Assembly: GCA_014859615.1 (NCBI GenBank)
Contig: JACUTX010000069.1
Span: forward strand, 1-10,687
From: Desulfuromonadales bacterium
GTDB taxonomy: Bacteria; Desulfobacterota; Desulfuromonadia; Desulfuromonadales; UBA2294
Length of the DNA stretch: 10,687 nt
Direction: 5' to 3'
This document shows positions 1-4,953 of the stretch, one piece after another. Both the position numbers and the translations under genes were made by a program. Below the pieces are notes generated by a model. That model ran no database searches. It had not been told where the DNA came from and worked only from the letters and a program-made list of their open reading frames with translations. Every line of letters begins with the position of its first letter. The stretch's first letter is position 1.

Positions 1-322
1 AGACAAAGAGTGCACCGCAATCATTCAGGATATGTCGCAGTTCCGCACTCTTGAGCTCTTTATCGACGGGGACAACAACTCCGCCTCCACACAGTATCCC
101 GAGATAGGCTGTGACCCAGAGAGTTGAAGAGGGGGCGACTATAGCAACCCGGTCGCCCGGCTGCATGCCGTTGATGATCAACCCGGCGGCGAACATTTCG
201 ACCTGCTCCCAGAGGTGACCATATTCCATCTCTTTCCAGGCGCCGTATTCTTTTTGAACCAGAGCCGGGCGGTTGCGGTTAGCGGCGCAACTCGCTTCGA
301 TAAGCTCAACAATTGTCGTCAC
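1..322 (-). CDS. Acyl-CoA synthetase-like AMP-binding protein, N-terminal part (runs off left edge)
   Basis: The minus strand is open from a GTG at 322 to the window edge, giving the first 107 residues. A ribosome binding site AGGGAGG (334-328) lies five bases before the GTG. The start reads MTTIVELIEASCAANRNRPA, followed by stretches typical of the N-terminal subdomain of the AMP-binding (ANL) superfamily: GMQPGDRVAIVAPSS and a later GGGVVVPVDKELKSAELRHIL. Family members activate a carboxylate, often a fatty acid, with ATP to an acyl-adenylate and then a CoA thioester. The catalytic P-loop-like motif and the C-terminal domain lie outside the window, so the substrate cannot be judged. The gene is divergent from the tRNA-thrS unit and probably has its own promoter. 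I am confident of the superfamily and unsure of the exact function. Confidence 0.8.
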   Translation of the reverse strand, partial: MTTIVELIEASCAANRNRPALVQKEYGAWKEMEYGHLWEQVEMFAAGLIINGMQPGDRVAIVAPSSTLWVTAYLGILCGGGVVVPVDKELKSAELRHILNDCGALFV

Positions 323-347
323 AATTTCCTCCCTGTGATTCTGCAAA

Positions 348-356
348 ATTGTATCA
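348..356 (-). promoter_or_regulatory. Candidate extended -10 promoter for the acyl-CoA synthetase-like gene
   Basis: On the minus strand the sequence TGATACAAT (356-348) combines a TG extension with a TACAAT hexamer that matches TATAAT at five of six positions. Transcription would start near 341, giving a leader of about 20 bases with the ribosome binding site inside it. No good -35 box lies 16-18 bases upstream, which extended -10 promoters tolerate. This is inferred from sequence only. Confidence 0.4.
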
Positions 357-412
357 GAACAACTTAACGTTCCGTTTCAATCAAAGCAAGCGCAAATAAT
401 TGATAATGATGG

Positions 413-460
413 AAAATAGAGTTTAAAATACTTGACACAGTCCGCTTGATTCTGTTATTT
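413..460 (+). promoter_or_regulatory. Candidate sigma-70 promoter of the tRNA-Val gene
   Basis: A perfect TTGACA -35 box sits at 432-437, directly behind an A/T-rich stretch (413-430) that resembles an UP element. The -10 box is not clear: TGTTAT (453-458, 15-base spacer) and TATTTC (456-461, 18-base spacer) are the best options. A G/C-rich stretch (CTACCGACGC, 461-470) follows where the discriminator would be, as is usual for stable-RNA promoters under growth-rate or stringent control. The predicted start is about 10-15 bases before the mature tRNA 5' end. It is the only convincing plus-strand promoter ahead of thrS. Confidence 0.55.
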
Positions 461-479
461 CTACCGACGCTGTTGTTGC

Positions 480-554
480 AGGCACGTAGCTCAGTGGGAG
501 AGCACTTCCCTGACACGGAAGGGGTCGGCGGTTCAATCCCGCCCGTGCCTACCA
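480..554 (+). tRNA. tRNA-Val (anticodon GAC)
   Basis: The 75 bases fold as a complete cloverleaf. The acceptor stem is AGGCACG (480-486) with CGTGCCT (544-550). The D stem is GCTC/GAGC around AGTGGGA. The anticodon stem is CTTCC/GGAAG around loop CTGACAC, which places GAC at positions 34-36. The variable region is five bases, and the T stem GGCGG/CCGCC encloses TTCAATC. Discriminator A551 is followed by an encoded CCA (552-554). Anticodon GAC reads the valine codons GUC and GUU. The gene stands alone, with its own likely promoter upstream and an intrinsic terminator downstream, just ahead of thrS. Confidence 0.96.
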
Positions 555-575
555 ATTTTAACAACACGCATTAAG

Positions 576-604
576 AAAAAGAGGCATCGCTTGATGCCTT
601 TTTT
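576..604 (+). terminator. Intrinsic terminator between tRNA-Val and thrS (possible thrS attenuator)
   Basis: GGCATC (583-588) and GATGCC (593-598) form a perfect six-base-pair stem, extended by A582-T599, around the loop GCTT. Six T residues follow (599-604) and an A-run precedes the stem. This is a standard Rho-independent terminator for the tRNA transcript. It ends only 18 bases before the thrS start, leaving no room for a promoter in between. thrS must therefore be reached by read-through, or the hairpin regulates thrS. Confidence 0.85.
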
Positions 605-622
605 CATTCATGGAGCTTAATA

Positions 623-2539
623 ATGGGATTGTTACGCATCGAATTGCCGGACGGTACGGTTAAAGAGATGATATCAGGGGCGACGCCGCTTGATGTGGCA
701 CGTTCTATCGGTGAGCGTCTCGCTAATGACTCAATTGCCGCTCGGATCGACGGGCATCTGGTCGATTTGACGACTCCGTTTGCAAAAGATGCAAAAGTTG
801 AACTTGTGACCCTCAAGTCACCCGAAGCGCTTGAGATTTATCGCCATACGACGGCGCATCTGATGGCTCAGGCCGTTAAAGAGATTTATGGTGATGACGT
901 ACAGGTCACAATCGGGCCTGCGATTGAAAATGGTTTTTATTACGATTTTTTCTGTGAGACCCATACTTTTTCACCAGAAGAATTTGAAACAATTGAGAAG
1001 CACATGGCGCAGATTGTTGCGGCAAACCTTCCGATTGTTCGTGAAGAGATCAGCAGCGCTGACGCGATCAAACTGTTTCGTGAAATGGGTGAAACCTACA
1101 AGGTCGAGCTGATCGAAGATCTCGACGTTTCGTCGGTGACACTTTATCGTCAGGGTAGTTTTGTTGATCTCTGCCGCGGTCCGCATCTTCCTTCGACCGG
1201 TTATATTAAAGCGTTCAAGCTCACAAGTGTTGCCGGCGCCTATTGGCGAGGGAGTGAAAAAAACGCCATGTTGCAGCGCATCTATGCGACAGCGTTTCCC
1301 GATAAAAAAGAGCTCAAACATTATCTGGCAAAGCTCGAAGAGGCGCGTAAGCGCGATCATCGCAAGCTCGGCAAAGAACTCGATCTCTTCTCTTTCAATG
1401 AAGAAGCGGGTGCCGGTCTGGTGATCTGGCATCCAAAAGGGGCGCTGCTGCGAACCTTGATCGAGGATTTCGAGCGTCGTGAGCACCTCAAACGTGGCTA
1501 CGATATCGTTATGGGCCCTCAGATTCTCAAGACCGAACTCTGGAAGACCTCCGGACATTATGAGAATTACCGTGAAAACATGTACTTCACGCAGATAGAT
1601 GAGCAGAGTTACGGCATCAAGCCGATGAACTGTCTGGCTCATATGCTGATTTACAAAACGAAAATTCGTTCCTATCGCGACCTTCCTATCCGTTATTTTG
1701 AGCTTGGCACTGTTCATCGTCACGAGAAGTCCGGCGTATTGCATGGTCTGTTAAGGGTTCGGGGTTTTACACAGGATGATGCCCATATCCTCTGTATGCC
1801 TGAACAGCTTGATGCGGAAATTAAGGACGTTCTCGCTTTTGTTCGTGATGTGATGGCCATCTTCGGGTTTGAATATGAACTGGAAATCTCAACCCGGCCT
1901 GAAAAATCGATCGGTTCTGATATCGATTGGGAACGGGCAACCAACGCTTTGATCAGTGCGCTCGACGATACCGGCCTCCCGTACGAAGTCAACGCGGGGG
2001 ATGGTGCTTTTTACGGACCGAAGATCGATATCAAGCTGAAGGACGCCCTTGACAGAAAATGGCAATGTGCTACAATCCAGTGCGATTTTACTCTCCCGGA
2101 ACGTTTCGATCTCACTTATGTCGGTGCTGACGGAGAAAAACATCGACCTGTTATGTTGCACCGTGTCATACTCGGCGCAATTGAACGGTTTATCGGTGTT
2201 CTGATTGAGCACCATGCTGGCAATTTTCCTCTCTGGATATCCCCTGTTCAGGCTGTGGTCGTGAATGTCACGGACAATCAGAGAGATTATGCGGAACAGG
2301 TCTATAAGCAGTTGCGCGCTGCGGGGGTTCGCGTACAGATTGACCTGCGCAATGAAAAGCTCGGTTTTAAGATTCGCGAAGCTCAAATGGGAAAAATCCC
2401 ATACATGCTTGTTATCGGGGATCGTGAAATGCATGAAGGGTTGGTGGCCCCTCGCCACCGTTCAGGTGAAAATCTTGACAGTATGACGCCGGAGGCGTTT
2501 GTTACATTTGTCGAGAAGGAGAGTAGTCTCTATCACTAG
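623..2539 (+). CDS. thrS: Threonyl-tRNA synthetase
   Basis: This class II enzyme activates threonine with ATP, charges tRNA-Thr in the cytoplasm, and removes mischarged serine. The 638 residues are normal family length. An N-terminal TGS domain (about 1-62) is followed by the editing/SAD domain with HTTAH (His75, His79) and CRGPH (Cys184, His188). The class II core spans about 270-535. The zinc ligands that select threonine are visible as Cys337 (KPMNCLAH), His388 (DDAHIL) and His513 (MLHRVILG). Motif 2 is RYFELGTVHRHEKSG, and motif 3 includes GAIERFIGVLIEHHAG. The anticodon-binding domain fills about 540-638. The start is ATG 623, with GGAG at 612-615 placed seven bases before it. It lies directly behind the tRNA-Val terminator, and its stop is 11 bases before infC, so it is probably the first protein gene of the thrS-infC-rpmI-rplT unit. 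Nothing is missing. Confidence 0.98.
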   Translation: MGLLRIELPDGTVKEMISGATPLDVARSIGERLANDSIAARIDGHLVDLTTPFAKDAKVELVTLKSPEALEIYRHTTAHLMAQAVKEIYGDDVQVTIGPAIENGFYYDFFCETHTFSPEEFETIEKHMAQIVAANLPIVREEISSADAIKLFREMGETYKVELIEDLDVSSVTLYRQGSFVDLCRGPHLPSTGYIKAFKLTSVAGAYWRGSEKNAMLQRIYATAFPDKKELKHYLAKLEEARKRDHRKLGKELDLFSFNEEAGAGLVIWHPKGALLRTLIEDFERREHLKRGYDIVMGPQILKTELWKTSGHYENYRENMYFTQIDEQSYGIKPMNCLAHMLIYKTKIRSYRDLPIRYFELGTVHRHEKSGVLHGLLRVRGFTQDDAHILCMPEQLDAEIKDVLAFVRDVMAIFGFEYELEISTRPEKSIGSDIDWERATNALISALDDTGLPYEVNAGDGAFYGPKIDIKLKDALDRKWQCATIQCDFTLPERFDLTYVGADGEKHRPVMLHRVILGAIERFIGVLIEHHAGNFPLWISPVQAVVVNVTDNQRDYAEQVYKQLRAAGVRVQIDLRNEKLGFKIREAQMGKIPYMLVIGDREMHEGLVAPRHRSGENLDSMTPEAFVTFVEKESSLYH

Positions 2540-2553
2540 GGAGGTGTGTCATA
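2538..2553 (+). promoter_or_regulatory. infC ribosome binding site and non-canonical AUA start
   Basis: AGGGAGG (2538-2544), overlapping the thrS stop codon, is followed after six bases by ATA (2551-2553). In the infC frame there is no ATG, GTG or TTG between the upstream in-frame stop TAG (2524-2526) and the conserved IF3 N-terminus. The strong, ideally spaced Shine-Dalgarno sequence therefore supports initiation at ATA. Rare start codons on infC are the known basis of IF3 autoregulation in E. coli, where the start is AUU. Confidence 0.75.
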
Positions 2554-3072
2554 GCTAAAGAAGAAGAAACACGGATTAATCGTGAAATTCGCGCTCGGGA
2601 ACTGCGCGTGGTGGATGACGAAGGGACACAGCTCGGTATTATCAGTCTCGATCAGGCTCTCTCTATTGCGGATGAGCGGGGACTTGATCTTGTCGAGGTT
2701 TCACCGAATGCTGCTCCGCCTGTCTGCCGTATCATGGATTACGGTAAATATAAATATCAGACGAGCAAGAGAGCAGCTGAGGCAAAGAAAAAAACAGCCC
2801 GGGTCGAGATCAAAGAAGTCAAGATGCGCCCCAAAACCGAGCTGCATGATTATACTTTTAAACTGAAAAACGCCCGTCGGTTTCTGGAAGAAGGGAATAA
2901 GCTTAAAGTCACAATCATGTTTCGCGGACGTGAGGTGACGCACCCTGATTACGGGCGTCGTCTTCTTGTCCGTTTGGCAGAGGATGTCAAGGATATTGGT
3001 CAGGTCGAAATGATGCCGAGAATGGCGGGGCGATTCATGACAATGGTCATCGCTCCCCTAAAAAACAAATAA
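2551..3072 (+). CDS. infC: Translation initiation factor IF-3
   Basis: IF3 binds the 30S subunit, keeps it apart from 50S, and checks the start codon and initiator tRNA. Read from ATA 2551, the protein is 173 residues, the usual length, and begins (M)AKEEETRINREIRARELRVV. The RINREIRAREVRV-type opening is typical of the family. A start at the first GTG (2608) would remove 19 conserved residues from the N-domain and has no suitable ribosome binding site. The N-domain (about 1-75) carries SPNAAPPVCRIMDYGKYKY (51-69). A lysine-rich linker follows, then the C-domain (about 87-173) with MRPKTELHDY, FRGREVTHPDYG and a closing MPRMAGRFMTMVIAPLK. It lies 11 bases after thrS and 24 before rpmI. The AUA start suggests translational autoregulation, since IF3 disfavours non-canonical starts. 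The identity is certain; the exact start is very likely. Confidence 0.95.
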   Translation: MAKEEETRINREIRARELRVVDDEGTQLGIISLDQALSIADERGLDLVEVSPNAAPPVCRIMDYGKYKYQTSKRAAEAKKKTARVEIKEVKMRPKTELHDYTFKLKNARRFLEEGNKLKVTIMFRGREVTHPDYGRRLLVRLAEDVKDIGQVEMMPRMAGRFMTMVIAPLKNK

Positions 3073-3096
3073 AAAGAAAATTGTAAGGAGAGGGCT

Positions 3097-3294
3097 ATGC
3101 CTAAAATCAAAACAAATCGTGGGGCCGCAAAACGTTTCCGTCGGACCGGTACCGGAAAAATTCGTCGCAACAAGGCTTTTACCAGCCATATTCTGACTAA
3201 AAAATCGACCAAGCGTAAACGTGAATTGCGCCAGGGGACGATTGTTGCTGCAGTTGATGCGCGCAATATCTCCCGGTTGATCCCGTATATCTAA
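3097..3294 (+). CDS. rpmI: 50S ribosomal protein L35 (bL35)
   Basis: This 65-residue, very basic protein of the large ribosomal subunit begins MPKIKTNRGAAKRFRRTGTG, the family signature, and keeps the later KKSTKRKRELR stretch. It is of normal length. ATG 3097 has a good AAGGAG (3085-3090) six bases upstream. It sits between infC and rplT, the near-universal order. The C-terminus (RNISRLIPYI) matches the family pattern of a hydrophobic end. Confidence 0.97.
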   Translation: MPKIKTNRGAAKRFRRTGTGKIRRNKAFTSHILTKKSTKRKRELRQGTIVAAVDARNISRLIPYI

Positions 3295-3310
3295 ATCAGT
3301 TTAAAAGCAT

Positions 3311-3401
3311 CCACAAGAGTGGTCGCCGAGAGTTGTGGGGTCTTGTCTCCTCCTGCAGGTCCGGCATTGGAAGTGCCACTCATTCAACAACGTACGAGGA
3401 G
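3311..3401 (+). promoter_or_regulatory. Candidate rplT leader that hides the ribosome binding site (possible L20 autoregulation)
   Basis: The 115-base gap between rpmI and rplT is unusually long for this unit and can fold. CCACAA (3311-3316) pairs with TTGTGG (3333-3338). GGCA (3363-3366) pairs with TGCC (3374-3377). CTCCTC (3347-3352) is exactly complementary to GAGGAG (3396-3401), the rplT Shine-Dalgarno sequence. A competing helix GGGG (3337-3340) with CTCC (3347-3350) would free the binding site and break the first stem. Such exclusive pairings fit a translational switch. L20 represses its own operon through mRNA mimics of its 23S rRNA site in E. coli and Bacillus, but binding here is inferred. 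Confidence 0.45.
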
Positions 3402-3409
3402 TTTCAAAG

Positions 3410-3766
3410 ATGCCTAGAGTAAAAAGAGGATTCAAAGCGAGACGCAGAAGGAACAAGATTCTTAAATTGGCAAAAGGTTATCGTGGCGCCCGGGGAAAAC
3501 TGTTCCGGAGTGCAACGGAAGCCGTAGATCGTGCTGCAAGTTACGCATTTCGTGACCGTAAGGTTAAGAAGCGGGATTTTCGTGCGCTCTGGATTGCTCG
3601 AATCAATGCTGCGTCGCGTGACAACGGATTGGCTTACAGCCGTCTTATTCATGGTCTTAAAAAGGCTGCAATCGATCTCGATCGAAAGATCCTGGCTCAG
3701 TTGGCCGTCTCAGAGCCCGCCGCCTTTTCAGTCGTTGTCGACAAGGCCAAGGCGCAGCTTCAGTAG
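3410..3766 (+). CDS. rplT: 50S ribosomal protein L20 (bL20)
   Basis: L20 binds 23S rRNA early in large-subunit assembly and in several bacteria also represses its own mRNA. The 118 residues are exactly the usual length. The protein begins MPRVKRGFKARRRRNKILKL, the basic rRNA-binding N-terminal extension, followed by the globular domain with RDRKVKKRDFRALWIARINAA-like family sequence ahead of NGLAYSRLIHGLKKA. ATG 3410 is chosen because GAGGAG (3396-3401) lies eight bases upstream. An upstream in-frame GTG at 3335 would add 25 unrelated residues and is rejected. A strong terminator follows four bases after the stop, so this is the last gene of the thrS-infC-rpmI-rplT unit. Confidence 0.98.
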   Translation: MPRVKRGFKARRRRNKILKLAKGYRGARGKLFRSATEAVDRAASYAFRDRKVKKRDFRALWIARINAASRDNGLAYSRLIHGLKKAAIDLDRKILAQLAVSEPAAFSVVVDKAKAQLQ

Positions 3767-3770
3767 TAAT

Positions 3771-3809
3771 AAAAAAAGAGATGAGGCCCCCCCTCATCTC
3801 TTTTTTTTT
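3771..3809 (+). terminator. Strong intrinsic terminator after rplT
   Basis: GAGATGAGG (3778-3786) pairs perfectly with CCTCATCTC (3792-3800) around a loop of five C residues. The stem can be lengthened by the preceding A-run pairing with the nine-T run at 3801-3809. This ends the thrS-infC-rpmI-rplT transcript. By symmetry it would also work on the other strand, but no convergent gene is present. Confidence 0.93.
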
Positions 3810-3889
3810 ACAGAACCAGAGAACGGTGTGAGCAGTTTTAATGAGCTTATATCGTCCTTTTTTTCTTGTACAGGTCAAAGGATAGATTT

Positions 3890-4909
3890 ATGAAACAACG
3901 TCTGGAACAACTGCTCACTTCGGCAAAACAGGCCATTTCTCAGGCTGAGACCGAATCGTCTCTACAGGGTGTACGGGTCGCAATTCTTGGTCGCAAGGGG
4001 GAATTGACAGCTTTGATGAAAGGGATGGGGAGTTTATCGCAAGAAGAACGTCCGGTCATCGGTTCAATGGTTAACCGCATCAAAACTGAATTTGAGGAGT
4101 TGTTTGAATCCCGGCGCGTCGTTCTGCATGAAGCGAGTCTTTCTGCGCGACTGTCACATGAGTCGATTGACGTCACCCTTCCTGGCCGTCGTTCATTACA
4201 GGGGTCCAAACATCCGATTACTCTTGTTATGGAGGATATTTCGGCGATCTTTGCCGCTTTGGGCTTTGGTATTGCCGAAGGTCCGGAGATCGAAAGAGAT
4301 TTTTATAATTTTGAGGCACTTAATATGCCCAAGGATCATCCTGCTCGTGATATGCAGGATACCTTTTATATAAATGAAGACCTTGTGCTCAGAACACATA
4401 CTTCGCCGGTGCAAATTCGCACGATGCTAAAGCATGAGCCGCCAGTCAGGGTAATCGCTCCGGGTACGGTCTATCGTTGTGATTCTGATATCACCCACAG
4501 TCCGATGTTTCATCAGGTTGAGGGATTTCTGGTGGATAAGCATGTCACCTTTGGTGATCTTAAAGGGATCCTGACAGAGTTTATCACCCGCTATTTCGGT
4601 GCTGATATCGGGGTTCGTTTTCGCCCCTCATTTTTCCCGTTTACGGAGCCGAGTGCCGAGGTCGATATGCAGTGCGTCATCTGTGGCGGGTCGGGCTGTC
4701 GGGTCTGTAAAAATTCGGGTTGGCTTGAAATTCTCGGGAGTGGAATGATCGATCCGGAGGTTTTCAAGTCGGTCGGTTACGATTCGGAAAAATATAGCGG
4801 TTTCGCTTTCGGGATGGGGGTTGAACGGATTGCCATGCTGAAATATGGCGTGAACGACCTGCGTCTGTTTTTTGAAAATGATCTCCGTTTTTTGAAGCAA
4901 TTCAACTGA
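3890..4909 (+). CDS. pheS: Phenylalanyl-tRNA synthetase alpha subunit
   Basis: PheS is the catalytic subunit of the cytoplasmic alpha2-beta2 enzyme that charges tRNA-Phe. The 339 residues begin with a coiled-coil arm (about 1-90) that contacts tRNA. The class II core follows with KHPITLVMEDI (108-118), GPEIERDFYNFEALNMPKDH (131-150), RTHTSPVQIRTM, motif 2 around YRCDSDITHSPMFHQVEGF, and motif 3 FAFGMGVERIAMLKYG (305-320). A CxxCx4CxxC segment (Cys262, 265, 270, 273) precedes GWLEILGSGM. ATG 3890 is chosen for AAAGGA (3877-3882) seven bases upstream; an upstream in-frame TTG at 3866 has no such site. The gene follows the rplT terminator, so it should have its own promoter, but none stands out (3837-3842 TTTAAT is the best -10). 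pheT begins 44 bases downstream. Confidence 0.97.
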   Translation: MKQRLEQLLTSAKQAISQAETESSLQGVRVAILGRKGELTALMKGMGSLSQEERPVIGSMVNRIKTEFEELFESRRVVLHEASLSARLSHESIDVTLPGRRSLQGSKHPITLVMEDISAIFAALGFGIAEGPEIERDFYNFEALNMPKDHPARDMQDTFYINEDLVLRTHTSPVQIRTMLKHEPPVRVIAPGTVYRCDSDITHSPMFHQVEGFLVDKHVTFGDLKGILTEFITRYFGADIGVRFRPSFFPFTEPSAEVDMQCVICGGSGCRVCKNSGWLEILGSGMIDPEVFKSVGYDSEKYSGFAFGMGVERIAMLKYGVNDLRLFFENDLRFLKQFN

Positions 4910-4953
4910 TAATACAGTCTGTTAAGTCTACTTATATATAAAAGGCATGAACG

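Noticed and set aside
364..567. Minus-strand 67-residue open frame across the tRNA (VGTGGIEPPTPSVS...)
   Set aside because: This is the familiar false protein read from the antisense strand of a tRNA gene. The cloverleaf at 480-554 explains the sequence.
971..1744. Minus-strand 257-residue open frame antisense to thrS
   Set aside because: It lies wholly inside the well-supported thrS gene, has no recognisable family sequence, and reflects codon bias on the opposite strand. The same applies to 1889-2458 and 5407-6027.
3335..3409. Upstream GTG start for rplT
   Set aside because: It adds 25 residues unlike any L20. ATG 3410 has the strong GAGGAG site and gives the standard MPRVKRG start.
3807..3852. 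Promoter for pheS (TTTACA at 3807-3812, TTTAAT at 3837-3842, TTATAT at 3847-3852)
   Set aside because: The boxes are not correctly spaced (24 bases between the best pair), and TTTACA overlaps the terminator T-run. A promoter is expected here, but none can be named.
4925..4945. A/T-rich TATATATAAAA stretch as a separate pheT promoter
   Set aside because: It lies right at the pheT ribosome binding site, so a transcript from it would lack a leader. pheS-pheT co-transcription is simpler.
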